Shown piece by piece: positions 1 through 8,409 of a stretch of DNA of 64,000 bases. Position 1 is the first letter of the stretch. Each line of letters starts with the position of its first letter. The notes beneath the pieces were generated by a model. The model made no database searches. It saw only the letters and a list, made by a program, of their open reading frames with translations, and was not told the origin of the DNA. Origin of the DNA: Flavobacteriaceae bacterium CP2B (GTDB lineage Bacteria > Bacteroidota > Bacteroidia > Flavobacteriales > Flavobacteriaceae); contig LXTR01000008.1 in NCBI GenBank assembly GCA_001683825.1, forward strand, positions 62,001-126,000, given 5' to 3'. A program made the translations under genes and the position numbers.

Positions 1-969
1 CTTATCTTTGGTAAACACAAGATCTACCTTGAACCTGCCGTTTCTGACTTCGGGGTATACCTTTCGCAATCGCAGGGGGTACTCGGTATCGTTTCGTTCC
101 AGGACGGCGGTAAGATCGCGCTGCACCCGGTCTATATAATGCTCATCTATCTGGGCTTCAATCTTATAGTCTGTCAGTACATTTACCTGGCCTATGCGCT
201 CCCCCTGGGCGATGCTTTGGCCTATTTCGGCATCGAGGAAGCCCAGTTGGCCGTCGGCAGGCGCGCGTACGTTCAGGTGGTCTAACCGCTCGTAGACCAT
301 ACCCAGGGTCTTCTGCATCCGCTTTAGGTCTGCATCGAGACTGCTCAGGGAGGTTTTCCGCAATTCATCATCGTGCTCGGTTTGTTCCCTGATAATTTCA
401 TATTGCTTTTGTGAGAGCTCATAATTCTCTTTGGAAATGAGGTAGGCTTCCCTGGAGATCAATTCCTCGTCAAAAAGGGCCTGGTTCTGCTCAAAGTTCC
501 GCTTTAGCTTTTGCAACTCTGTACTGGCATTGGCCAATGCTTTTCGCCCCTCTACCTGCCGCTGGTCAAAATTGAGCATGGTAGAACGCAGGTCGTTCTG
601 CTTTAAGGCCAGATTGCTTTCGCTTTGAAGGATCTGCTCGTACAGGTTCATGTTTTCGAGCTTCAGGATGATGTCCCCTTTTTGGACAATGGCCCCTTCT
701 TCAATAAGTTTTTCAGCCACCCGGCCGCCCTCGTAGGCATCCATGTAGATGGTGGCAATGGGTGCGACATTGCCATTGATGGTGATGTAGTCGTCAAACT
801 TGCCATCGACCACTTGCGCGATGGTCAGTTTTTCCTTATCCGTACGGAAGGTGGAGACCGCCGTGGCAAATAGCAACCTATAGGCCACCAGCAGCAGTAA
901 CAGCCCGAGGGCCATATACCCATAATGCCTGGGGCGCAATCCTTTCTTCTTTTCTAGTTGTATATCCAT
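1..969 (-). CDS. HlyD/AcrA-type periplasmic adaptor of an efflux or secretion system (3' end outside window)
   Basis: This is the membrane-fusion subunit of a tripartite exporter, linking an inner-membrane transporter to the TolC-like channel encoded just upstream. The reading frame is open for 323 codons and runs off the window edge. The protein begins MDIQLEKKKG and has one membrane segment at about residues 18-37 (YMALGLLLLLVAYRLLF). A lipoyl-like half (GRVAEKLIEEGAIVQKGDI), a long coiled coil rich in Glu, Leu and Gln, and a second lipoyl half (NVRAPADGQLGFLDAEIGQS) follow, the usual HlyD order. The stop of the TolC gene lies one base before this start, so the two are co-transcribed. Family assignment is secure. 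The exported substrate is unknown, and the partner, probably an ABC permease, would lie beyond the window. Confidence 0.88.
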   Translation of the reverse strand, partial: MDIQLEKKKGLRPRHYGYMALGLLLLLVAYRLLFATAVSTFRTDKEKLTIAQVVDGKFDDYITINGNVAPIATIYMDAYEGGRVAEKLIEEGAIVQKGDIILKLENMNLYEQILQSESNLALKQNDLRSTMLNFDQRQVEGRKALANASTELQKLKRNFEQNQALFDEELISREAYLISKENYELSQKQYEIIREQTEHDDELRKTSLSSLDADLKRMQKTLGMVYERLDHLNVRAPADGQLGFLDAEIGQSIAQGERIGQVNVLTDYKIEAQIDEHYIDRVQRDLTAVLERNDTEYPLRLRKVYPEVRNGRFKVDLVFTKDK

Positions 970-970
970 A

Positions 971-2332
971 TCAGGGTGTTGCTATCGGGTTAATCGAAAA
1001 AACCGGCAGGCCCCGGTAAAAGTCCAGGGTACTTTTATTGATTTCCCATCGGAGCCGCACCTGCAGGTTTTGGTTTTGTGCATTCGCGAATAGATTTTTT
1101 GCGGTAATGAGTTCCAGGGCGTTGATCAGCCCTTTTTCATACCGTTTCTGGGCGATGGTGAATGCCAGTTCCTGGGCTTTTACGGTTTGGGCGCTTTGTT
1201 CGTATTCCAGCCGGAGGGCCTCGTAATCCTGGACCAGGCTTTGTATGGTTTGATACAGTACCTGTTCCTGAAGGTCCAGGTTGTTCTGAGCGCGTAGCTG
1301 TTCTATTTTCTGTTGTTTCACCCTGGAGCGGCCAGACCAGCCGTTGCTAATGGGAATGCTAAGGTTCAGCCCGACAAACTGGAAGGTATTGTCCCTGAAC
1401 TGGTCGCTAAAGGGGATGGTATTGCCCAGGGTGTCCTGGGTGGTTTCGTAATACCCGGTCCCGTATCCCCCAAAAATGGAGAGGGAAGGATACAGGTCGC
1501 CCCTGGCGGCCGAAACGCTTTTTTTTGCGGCCTGTACCTGCAGTTCCCGGGCTTTGATAATGGGCAGGAAGCCCCTGGCCTGGCCGAAAATGGAATCGGG
1601 TTGGGAGGCGACATCCATGGCCATGTCCGGTTCCCTGATCATTCCGTGCTGTATCGTTATCGTTTCACGTTCATTCAGGTTCATTTCCTGCATCAACCGC
1701 AGCCGGGCGGCTTCCAGTTGGTTTTTGCTTTGGGTGAGGTTCAGCTTGTCGGTCAATAGCAGGGATTCCGCTTCATACAGGTCGGCCCCGGCTTTCAGGC
1801 CCAGCGCTATTTGTTTTTTGACGAGGTCGAAGTTGGCCTGGGACACCGCGAGCTGGTCGGCGGAATTGGCCACCAGCCCTTCATAGAACCGGATGTCGTA
1901 AAACGCCTGCATGACGCGAAAGGCCAAAAGGTACTTCTGTTGCAGGGTCTCCTCTTTGGTGGCTTTGTAGAGCAGGCTGGAGGCTTTTATGAGGTTTATT
2001 TTCTGGAAACCTTTAAAGAGGTCGAGCGTCGCGTCTATCGAATAGTTGTTGGAGAAGAAATCGGTGGTGATAATGCTGTTGTCATTGGGGTCTACGGAGC
2101 GTCCGAACCGAATGTTGTAGTTGGTAGTGGCATTGATATTGGGCAGCAGGTCGCGGAACGACTGCCGGTAGCTTTCCCTATTGGATTCCGTGGAATATTC
2201 AAAGTCTTTTAGTTGCAGATTATGTTCCAGGGCATACGCCACACAGGCATCCAGGGTCCAGGGATCCTGGGCCAGGGCCAACCTGGAAAGCAGGAAGAGC
2301 AACAACAAGACGAGTTTTAAAATAAGATTCAT
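971..2332 (-). CDS. TolC-family outer-membrane efflux protein
   Basis: This encodes the outer-membrane channel of the exporter whose adaptor follows. I chose the ATG at 2332 rather than an upstream in-frame start because it gives a typical signal peptide (MNLILKLVLLLLFLLSRLALAQ) directly followed by the TolC opening DPWTLDACVAYALEHNLQL. The mature protein of about 430 residues shows the two OEP repeats: the first includes YNIRFGRSVDP, the second ends with AQKRYEKGLINALELITAKN. Its length suits the family. It is divergent from the sigma-54-type regulator at 2526, which suggests that the two-component pair controls this exporter. That is an inference from arrangement only, since no convincing sigma-54 site was found in between. 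Confidence 0.9.
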   Translation of the reverse strand: MNLILKLVLLLLFLLSRLALAQDPWTLDACVAYALEHNLQLKDFEYSTESNRESYRQSFRDLLPNINATTNYNIRFGRSVDPNDNSIITTDFFSNNYSIDATLDLFKGFQKINLIKASSLLYKATKEETLQQKYLLAFRVMQAFYDIRFYEGLVANSADQLAVSQANFDLVKKQIALGLKAGADLYEAESLLLTDKLNLTQSKNQLEAARLRLMQEMNLNERETITIQHGMIREPDMAMDVASQPDSIFGQARGFLPIIKARELQVQAAKKSVSAARGDLYPSLSIFGGYGTGYYETTQDTLGNTIPFSDQFRDNTFQFVGLNLSIPISNGWSGRSRVKQQKIEQLRAQNNLDLQEQVLYQTIQSLVQDYEALRLEYEQSAQTVKAQELAFTIAQKRYEKGLINALELITAKNLFANAQNQNLQVRLRWEINKSTLDFYRGLPVFSINPIATP

Positions 2333-2525
2333 AGTAATGCCATCTGCCATAGGCTGTACTATTCTTATGCCAAACATCTAAAGCATTGAAAATCAGCAAA
2401 TAAAAATAGTATTGGAATGTGGAATCCGTAAAAACGTAAAATTGTTGTACAGAGATTGTCAAAAAATTGGACACAAAGTGTAAAGTACCCCTGGCATGTC
2501 GTAGCTTTAGGTAATCCTATAAAAA

Positions 2526-3896
2526 ATGGTGATGCGGGAAGCGAAGATTTTAGTGGTAGACGATAACAAAAGTGTCTTGCGGGCCCTGGAGATCTTGCTG
2601 CAGTTTGAGTACAGCACGGTGACCGCAATTTCCAACCCGAACCAGATATCGTCTTTCCCTGATTTGGAGGAATATGACCTGGTGCTCCTGGACATGAATT
2701 TTTCTGCCGGGGTAAACACGGGTAACGAGGGGCTGTATTGGCTCAGGGAGATCCGGAAGAAGGCGCCCAGGATATCGGTGATCATGATGACGGCCTATGG
2801 CGCGGTAGACCTGGCGGTAAAAGCACTGAAAGAGGGCGCGGCGGATTTTGTGTTAAAACCCTGGAATAACGATAAGCTGTTGGCCACGGTACACACCGCC
2901 TATAAACTTCGGAAATCCCAGAGGGAAGTAGATTCCCTGCGGCAGAAGGAAGGGCATCTGAAGCAACTTTTAAATACCGGCAAAAATTATATCATCGGGA
3001 ATTCCAAAGCCCTGAACGCCGTTCTCGGCGTGGTAAATAAAGTGGCGAAGACAGATGTCAACGTGCTCATTACCGGCGAGAACGGTACCGGAAAGGAACT
3101 CATAGCCCGGGAGTTGCACAGGCTCTCGGCGCGCAGGGAAGAGGTCTTTATCCCCGTGGATATGGGATCTATAGCCGAAAACCTTTTTGAAAGCGAGCTC
3201 TTTGGCCATGTCAAGGGTTCCTTTACCGATGCCAAGGAACACCGGACCGGCAAATTTGAAGCAGCCAATGGCGGCAGTTTGTTCCTGGATGAAATAGGGA
3301 ACCTGTCCCTGAATTCACAGGCCAAGCTTTTATCTGCCATACAAAACAAGGTAGTGGTCCGGGTAGGGGCCAACCAGAATATCCCCGTAGACATCCGGTT
3401 GATTTGCGCGACCAACGTCAACCTGGACCAACTCGTGGCCGATGGGTTGTTCCGGGAAGACCTGCTATACCGTATCAATACCATCCGGATCGAAGTCCCT
3501 CCGCTGCGGGAGCGGGGGGAGGACATCTTGCTGCTCGCCGATTTTTACCTGCACCGCTATACGGTCAAGTACGGTAAAACGGGGTTGCGCCTGAACCAGT
3601 CGGCCCGGGATAAACTGATGGAGTACCGCTGGCCGGGCAATGTGCGGGAACTGTTGCATACCATTGAGCGGGCGGTAATCCTCTCGGACGGCAACGTGTT
3701 GAAGGCCGATGATTTTCCTTTAAAGGTACATACGCCCGTTGGGGCAGGTACGGGCCAGGGAACGTTGGAGGAGATGGAGTTGCGAATGATTGCGGATGCC
3801 CTGGAGCGGCACGGCGGAAATTATACCGCAGCGGCAGAACAACTGGGTATTTCCAGGCAAACGCTCTACAACAAACTGAAAAAGGTACGCGACTGA
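2526..3896 (+). CDS. NtrC-family response regulator (receiver, AAA+ sigma-54 activator, Fis-type HTH) with variant GSFTDA loop
   Basis: The protein is a two-component transcription activator. The receiver domain covers residues about 6-125, with acidic pocket D12/D13, phospho-acceptor D56 (LVLLDMNFS) and the conserved Lys in VLKPW. The AAA+ domain has Walker A GENGTGKE, Walker B LFLDEIG and the arginine-finger region FREDLLYRIN. The C-terminus is a Fis-like helix-turn-helix (YTAAAEQLGISRQTLYNKLKK). The sigma-54 contact loop, normally GAFTGA, reads GSFTDA, so coupling to sigma-54 may be altered, although D-containing variants occur in this phylum. Two ATGs (2526 and 2532) are possible starts. 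Its TGA overlaps the ATG of the kinase gene by one base (TGATG), so the two are translationally coupled. Confidence 0.92.
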   Translation: MVMREAKILVVDDNKSVLRALEILLQFEYSTVTAISNPNQISSFPDLEEYDLVLLDMNFSAGVNTGNEGLYWLREIRKKAPRISVIMMTAYGAVDLAVKALKEGAADFVLKPWNNDKLLATVHTAYKLRKSQREVDSLRQKEGHLKQLLNTGKNYIIGNSKALNAVLGVVNKVAKTDVNVLITGENGTGKELIARELHRLSARREEVFIPVDMGSIAENLFESELFGHVKGSFTDAKEHRTGKFEAANGGSLFLDEIGNLSLNSQAKLLSAIQNKVVVRVGANQNIPVDIRLICATNVNLDQLVADGLFREDLLYRINTIRIEVPPLRERGEDILLLADFYLHRYTVKYGKTGLRLNQSARDKLMEYRWPGNVRELLHTIERAVILSDGNVLKADDFPLKVHTPVGAGTGQGTLEEMELRMIADALERHGGNYTAAAEQLGISRQTLYNKLKKVRD

Positions 3897-5245
3897 TGGC
3901 CAGCCGGAATTTTTACATACAGCTGATTTTGCGGGTAACCCTGATGAGCCTGACGGCTGTTGGGATGGCGCTGGCCCTGGCAAAATCCTGGTACCTGTTG
4001 CTGGTAATGGCCGTGCTGCTCCTGGTGGTCCAGGCCTTTCTGCTGATTTCGTATATCAACAGCACCAACCGTAAGATCGCCTATTTTTTTGATGCGATCA
4101 AGAACGAGGATTTTACCCTGCGATTTCCGGAAAAGGTTTCCATAGAATCGTTCAAGGAGCTCAACAGGAGCCTGAACCGGGTGAATGGACTGATACAGGA
4201 AGTACACCTGCAACTGCAGATACGGGAGCAGTATTACCAACAGATCTTAAAGCAGGCCAGTATTGGCATCATGACCTACAATGAAAAGGGGCATATCCTG
4301 TTTTCCAACCCCACGCTTGAACAGCTGTTGAATTACAGGCCCCTGAACCATATCAAGCAACTGGAGCAAATAGACCCAAAACTGTATGCATTGTTTGCCG
4401 GCTTGCAGCCGTTTGACCGGAAGTTGTTTCAATTGAGCAACGAACGCGAAAAAATCCAGCTCGCCCTCAAAGCCACCTCGCTTTCCCTGGATGGCAAGTC
4501 GCTTTTATTGGTTACGGTACAGGACATACACAAGGAACTGGATGAAAAGGAAACCGATTCCTGGGTACGGCTGATACGGGTGCTGACGCATGAAATCATG
4601 AATACCATTACCCCTATCACTTCTATTTCAGAATCCATTTTAAAGTATTACCGGGAGAGGGACGGGGCATCGGTGAGGGGTGATTTTTCACCAACGCAGA
4701 TAGACAATACGGTAAAAGGCCTGGAAGTCATCAAGGAGCAGGGGAGTGATCTGATGCAGTTCGTGCAATCGTACCGCAGTTTCCTTAACCTTCCCCCGCC
4801 GGACAAGGCGTTGGTTCCCGCGCACAAGTTACTGGACCGATTCATGCTGATCATGGATGGGGAACATAAGGGAAAGAACATACATTTTGAAGCCGATACC
4901 CAACCACCGGACCTGGAATTGTTTGTGGATGAGAAGCAGATTTCCCAGGTATTGATCAACCTGGGGAGGAATGCGATCCAGGCGCTGGAAGGGCAGGGGA
5001 GCGGGTGGGTAAAAATCATCGCGGAAGAGGATGGCCAGGGCCGGAAACGCATACAGGTACGCGACAATGGCCCCGGGATACCCCCGGGGCGTATCGAGGA
5101 GGTCTTTGTGCCTTTTTTCACGACCAAGGAAGGGGGGACCGGCATAGGGTTAAGCCTGTCCAAACAGATCATGCGCCTGCATGGGGGCAATTTGAATGTA
5201 CATTCCACCCCCGGAGTGGAGACTTCTTTTACGTTATTGTTTTGA
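3896..5245 (+). CDS. membrane sensor histidine kinase, partner of the NtrC-type regulator
   Basis: This 449-residue kinase should phosphorylate the regulator encoded immediately upstream. Two hydrophobic helices lie near residues 5-60 with a very short link (TLMSLTAVGMALALA, then YLLLVMAVLLLVVQAFLLI), so it has almost no periplasmic sensor. A HAMP/PAS-like stretch follows (YNEKGHILFSNPTLEQLL). The H box has H232 in LTHEIMNTITPI, the N box is LINLGRNAIQAL, the G1 box DNGPGIPPG, the F box FVPFFTTKEGG and the G2 box GTGIGLSLS. A PAS-like domain with few external residues suggests sensing from inside the membrane or cytoplasm. It resembles the EnvZ/NtrY-like kinases paired with ZraR/AtoC-like regulators. 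The signal is not identifiable. Confidence 0.9.
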   Translation: MASRNFYIQLILRVTLMSLTAVGMALALAKSWYLLLVMAVLLLVVQAFLLISYINSTNRKIAYFFDAIKNEDFTLRFPEKVSIESFKELNRSLNRVNGLIQEVHLQLQIREQYYQQILKQASIGIMTYNEKGHILFSNPTLEQLLNYRPLNHIKQLEQIDPKLYALFAGLQPFDRKLFQLSNEREKIQLALKATSLSLDGKSLLLVTVQDIHKELDEKETDSWVRLIRVLTHEIMNTITPITSISESILKYYRERDGASVRGDFSPTQIDNTVKGLEVIKEQGSDLMQFVQSYRSFLNLPPPDKALVPAHKLLDRFMLIMDGEHKGKNIHFEADTQPPDLELFVDEKQISQVLINLGRNAIQALEGQGSGWVKIIAEEDGQGRKRIQVRDNGPGIPPGRIEEVFVPFFTTKEGGTGIGLSLSKQIMRLHGGNLNVHSTPGVETSFTLLF

Positions 5246-5370
5246 ATGGATGGGGTTCCGGCCCCGGTATGGAAGGGTATTCCCCGGTAGAAGAAGGGTT
5301 GTTGCCGGCGGCAGGAGGCACCACCTGGCAGGGTGGATGAGGCTGCCACAGGATTTTTGAATAATTTTAT

Positions 5371-5400
5371 TTGCGGATATGATTTGAGGGCGTATATTTG
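5371..5400 (+). promoter_or_regulatory. flavobacterial promoter of the Asp tRNA
   Basis: TTG at 5371-5373, a spacer of exactly 19 bases, then TATATTTG at 5393-5400. This equals the published Bacteroidota sigma-A consensus TTG-N19-TAnnTTTG. It lies about 80 bases before the tRNA and gives an internal standard for promoter geometry in this genome. Confidence 0.8.
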
Positions 5401-5478
5401 CACACGCTTTCTAAAAGCAATGCAACAAGGTTTGAATCTGGCTGTTGCCGGAGTCCGCCCCGGGCGGGTAGAATCATT

Positions 5479-5552
5479 GGTCTGGTAGTTCAGTTGGTTA
5501 GAATACCTGCCTGTCACGCAGGGGGTCGCGGGTTCGAGTCCCGTCCAGACCG
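5479..5552 (+). tRNA. tRNA-Asp (anticodon GTC)
   Basis: The 74-base gene folds as a cloverleaf. The acceptor GGTCTGG pairs with CCAGACC (5545-5551), with discriminator G at 5552. The anticodon stem CCTGC/GCAGG carries the loop CTGTCAC with anticodon GTC. The T arm is GCGGG-TTCGAGT-CCCGT. CCA is not encoded. The gene marks the boundary between core genes on its left and an accessory region on its right. Confidence 0.96.
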
Positions 5553-5564
5553 CAGTGAAGTAGA

Positions 5565-5595
5565 CCCTTCAAGCGCTAGCTTGAGGGGTTTTTTC
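5565..5595 (+). terminator. rho-independent terminator of the tRNA transcript
   Basis: CCCTTCAAGC and GCTTGAGGGG form a ten-pair stem (one G-T pair) with a four-base loop, followed by a run of six T. It lies 12 bases after the tRNA. Confidence 0.85.
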
Positions 5596-5905
5596 GTTTT
5601 TTGACGTAAAGGAGCTTGCTTCATTTTAGATAAAAAACGAAAAAATCCCACTGCCAACGAAGTTGGCATTAAAGGGTCGGGTCACTTCACTGCAGGACCA
5701 CCCACTTGGGCCCTTTTCTCCCCCGCAATGGGCGGGGGAGAAAAGAATCCCGTCTTTTTGTTAGTGCGCAGTAGGCTGCACATGGAATATTTCCGAAGAC
5801 GGGTGGACATTTGCGAAGGGCTCACTTCACTGCGGCCCCGCCTCTTTGGGCCGATTACGAGCCCGCGGCAGCGGGGCGCGTAATCAATCCCGTCCAGACC
5901 ACCCA
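5596..5905. repeat. palindromic mosaic repeats downstream of tRNA-Asp
   Basis: This stretch has no gene. It holds at least two diverged copies of one unit, at 5674-5760 and 5814-5900. Each copy reads GGGTC or GGGCTC, then ACTTCACTGC, then TTGGGCC, then a hairpin of unrelated sequence, then AATCCCGTC. The first hairpin has a perfect 14-base arm (5713-5726 with 5732-5745). The second runs about 5853-5884. The start of the unit appears inverted directly after the tRNA (GCAGTGAAGTAGACCC, 5552-5567). A related copy lies to the right of the CRISPR array, at 22808-22902. An additional hairpin TGCCAAC-GAA-GTTGGCA sits at about 5652. Confidence 0.7.
5888..5900 (+). repeat. 13-bp copy of the tRNA-Asp 3' end (possible attachment-site remnant)
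   Basis: TCCCGTCCAGACC here repeats 5539-5551, the 3' end of the tRNA, exactly. Such duplications are made by integrative elements that use a tRNA as attB. No integrase is visible near it, so it may be a remnant of an earlier integration, or only part of the local mosaic repeats. Confidence 0.45.
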
Positions 5906-6077
5906 CATCAAGGCTCAAATTTCCTGTTAACGAAGATTTGAGCGTTTTTCCTTTAACGTTTTCCCAATTGCTTCCCAACTTCTTTAAAAATAGTACGTCT
6001 ATTGTGGAAATCCGTAACCATGAAAATTTAATGATCTTTTATTTTGGGATGTACCAATATCAACGAAAAATATAGTA

Positions 6078-7130
6078 ATGGAGATCGCGACTAGCCTAAA
6101 ATCACTGGCAAAAAAAGTAGGAGAACTAAAGCAAAGTATTGCCACCGAAGAGGCCACAAAAACTGCATTCATACTCCCGTTCATAAATGCGCTGGGGTAT
6201 GATATATTTAATCCAACTGAAGTCGTACCTGAGTTTACGGCTGACTTGGGTCTTAAAAAAGGAGAAAAAGTTGACTACGCAATTTTTCAGAACGGAACCC
6301 CAATTATTATTATCGAGTGTAAAAAGTGGTCTGAGGATTTAAATATTCACAACTCACAATTGTTTCGATATTTCCATGTTACTAAAACCCGATTTGCTCT
6401 TTTAACTAATGGAATCGAATACAGATTCTATACGGATTTAGAATCAAGCAATATAATGGATGAAAAGCCATTTCTTGAATTTGATATTACAAAACTGAAA
6501 GACAACACCATAAGCGAAATCGGTAAGTTTTGTAAATCCAACTTTGACGTAGAGAAAATCATCAACAATGCTAGTTCCCTTAAATATACTAAAGAGATAA
6601 AGAAGCTATTGGAGTCTGAATTCACTACCCCGTCACAGGATTTTGTTCGTCATTTTGCCAATCCGTTATATAATGGCAGGCTCACGGAAAAAGTAATGAA
6701 TCAATTTGAAGAACTTGTGGGACGTGCCATTAATCAATTCATTAGTGAAAAAGTCAATGATAGGTTGACCTCAGCCTTAAACGAAGAATCCAAAAAGCAG
6801 GAAGAAGAGAATACGAATATTGAGGAAGAAATATCAAAGGTTCAAACTACTGATGAAGAACTAGAGGGCTTTCAGATCATACTGGCTATTTTACGCCGCT
6901 CTATTCCAAAAGATAGAATATTTCACAGAGACACTCAATCGTATTTTGGGGTATTATTCGATGACAATAACCGCAAGCCAATTTGCCGACTTCATTTGAA
7001 TGGTGGTACTAAGTACATTAGTGTATTTGATGCTGACAAAAATGAAATTAAAGAAAAGATTATCTCTGTAGATGATATCTACAAGTATGAAAAACAATTA
7101 CTGGATACTGCCTTAAATTACATGAAGTAG
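6078..7130 (+). CDS. solitary protein with type I restriction HsdR N-terminal-like nuclease domain
   Basis: The 350-residue product has a PD-(D/E)xK nuclease core: D66 in KVDYAIF and E80-C-K82 in IIIIECKKW, spaced as in the N-terminal domain of type I restriction subunit HsdR. The segment QLFRYFHVTKTRFALLTNGIEYRFYTD is also typical of this family, which is often annotated as an HsdR_N-containing protein. There is no helicase and no hsdM or hsdS beside it. The C-terminal half (about 200-350) is a Glu/Lys-rich helical region followed by a small beta domain (YFGVLFDDNNRKPICRLHLN) found in many stand-alone members. The gene is A+T-rich compared with core genes and sits just after the tRNA repeats, which suggests transfer. 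A role in defence is plausible but unproven. Confidence 0.8.
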   Translation: MEIATSLKSLAKKVGELKQSIATEEATKTAFILPFINALGYDIFNPTEVVPEFTADLGLKKGEKVDYAIFQNGTPIIIIECKKWSEDLNIHNSQLFRYFHVTKTRFALLTNGIEYRFYTDLESSNIMDEKPFLEFDITKLKDNTISEIGKFCKSNFDVEKIINNASSLKYTKEIKKLLESEFTTPSQDFVRHFANPLYNGRLTEKVMNQFEELVGRAINQFISEKVNDRLTSALNEESKKQEEENTNIEEEISKVQTTDEELEGFQIILAILRRSIPKDRIFHRDTQSYFGVLFDDNNRKPICRLHLNGGTKYISVFDADKNEIKEKIISVDDIYKYEKQLLDTALNYMK

Positions 7131-7347
7131 ATATTATATATTTGGCTGTGCTTATTGGAACGGGTTATCGTACGCACATTGGTAAAAAAGTCGGACAGCC
7201 CAACGTCATCCTTTTCCAGTCCACACTTCGGGCCTTGAAAGGGCAAGGGTTCATATGGGCTTGTTTGGTTTTAGGGCTTTACATTTTGATCCAGGTATGA
7301 AGGGCTGCAAAAGGTCCATAGGATTGAAGATTCACAGGTTTAACAAG

Positions 7348-7956
7348 GTCATGGTAGCGGTGAAAGAATTAACCCCAAAACAACAGGAACGGCTCAGGGC
7401 CAAAATTGCTGGGATCCGGAAAGCCCTGAATGCGGAGAAGCGCAAATTTGGTTGGTATGACGACAGCAGGGGTTTGAGATACTTGCCCCCTGAACTGTAT
7501 ATCAAACTACATGATTACAAAGGGGGCCTAAATTACCTGAGGTGGTTCAGGAAGAATTTCCCGGACGACATAGGATTCCCGCATTTCCTGTTCGAATGGA
7601 CGCTCATCCTCTTTAAGAATGGCAAGGAGCACGATGCGCGACAGAAGGCCCTTGAAACTTGGTTTTCCAACACCTACCTTTTTGACAAGTTCTTCGGAAG
7701 GCCTTTAGAACCTATGGATAAATATGAAGGTTCCAATCTGGAGGCCGCAGGATTTACCGAAAATTTCACATATACCGCAGGGCAGGCAGGCCTGGAAGAC
7801 TTCGCACTTTGGCTGGGGCAATTGGAGCGGTCTGAAAAATTCCGGGACCGCACTTACCGTTTCCTTGCCGTCCGAAGACAACTGAAAACAGAAGACGACC
7901 GTATGAAACGTATGGCACTGCTGGCCCGGGAGCGCCAATTGCTGCAAGACCACTGA
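7348..7956 (+). CDS. conserved-looking protein of unknown function
   Basis: I do not recognise this family. The product of about 200 residues begins MVAVKELTPKQQERLRAKIA. It is rich in charged and aromatic residues (YDDSRGLRYLPPELYIKLHDYKGGLNYLRWFRKNFPDD) and seems soluble and helical, with segments reminiscent of TPR-like folds (GLNYLRWFRKNFP, KEHDARQKALETWF). No signal peptide or membrane helix is seen. An in-frame start at 7255 would add 31 residues of less protein-like sequence, so 7348 is preferred, though the choice is uncertain. It stands alone between the nuclease gene and the toxin-antitoxin pair. Its base composition is closer to the core genes than its left neighbour's. Confidence 0.6.
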   Translation, partial: VMVAVKELTPKQQERLRAKIAGIRKALNAEKRKFGWYDDSRGLRYLPPELYIKLHDYKGGLNYLRWFRKNFPDDIGFPHFLFEWTLILFKNGKEHDARQKALETWFSNTYLFDKFFGRPLEPMDKYEGSNLEAAGFTENFTYTAGQAGLEDFALWLGQLERSEKFRDRTYRFLAVRRQLKTEDDRMKRMALLARERQLLQDH

Positions 7957-8117
7957 AGCCTGCCAATGATTTTGGCAGTTACCGCAAATACGCATCAATT
8001 GACAATTGTATGGGACCTAACCCCCGTTACATTGAAAGCATTACATGTAGTTTTGGTGAATATGTTCACCCTATATACGTGTTTTTGGTGATTAGGTCGA
8101 AACAATTCCCAGGCTAA

Positions 8118-8154
8118 TAACATTTGTATAACATAATGTTATTTTGTATATTTA
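8118..8154 (+). promoter_or_regulatory. promoter and candidate autoregulatory operator of the toxin-antitoxin pair
   Basis: TTG at 8124-8126 and TATATTTA at 8147-8154 with a 20-base spacer form a flavobacterial-type promoter. Between them lies a perfect palindrome, TAACATAATGTTA (8129-8141), and a further half site TAACAT at 8118-8123. An operator inside the promoter is what is expected for autorepression by an antitoxin-toxin complex. Confidence 0.6.
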
Positions 8155-8172
8155 CCCTAAAGGTATTCAGCT

Positions 8173-8397
8173 ATGAAAGTTCAAACCGCATTCCGTCTCG
8201 ATCAGGAGTTAATTGATCGCATCAAGGAAAAAGCAAAGGCTCAAAAAAGGAGCCTGAACAACTACGTAGAGTACTTACTATATAAGGAGGTGGGGGACAT
8301 CCCCAATGAAACTACCAAAGCCGCCATAGAAGAAGCCCGGAAGGGAGGGGACCTTGAAGCTATTGAAGATTTGGATGCTTTTTTGGACCGCCTCTAA
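8173..8397 (+). CDS. RelB/DinJ-like ribbon-helix-helix antitoxin
   Basis: The 74-residue protein has the N-terminal ribbon-helix-helix pattern VQTAFRLDQELIDRIKEKAK followed by SLNNYVEYLLYKEV, the typical DNA-binding fold of RelB/Arc-type antitoxins. An acidic C-terminal tail (EEARKGGDLEAIEDLDAFLDRL) would wrap the toxin. The gene lies 12 bases before the toxin gene and behind a palindromic operator, which is the usual order for type II systems. The antitoxin should neutralise the downstream nuclease and repress its own promoter. Confidence 0.82.
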   Translation: MKVQTAFRLDQELIDRIKEKAKAQKRSLNNYVEYLLYKEVGDIPNETTKAAIEEARKGGDLEAIEDLDAFLDRL

Positions 8398-8409
8398 GAT
8401 TAGCCGGGG

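Noticed and set aside
2333-2525. Sigma-54-like TGGCATG-N4-AGC in front of regulator 1 and TTGGCAT on the other strand in front of tolC
   Set aside because: The GG to GC spacing is nine instead of ten bases on the plus strand, and the minus-strand site lacks the -12 GC. Both fall short of the standard met by 55948-55963.
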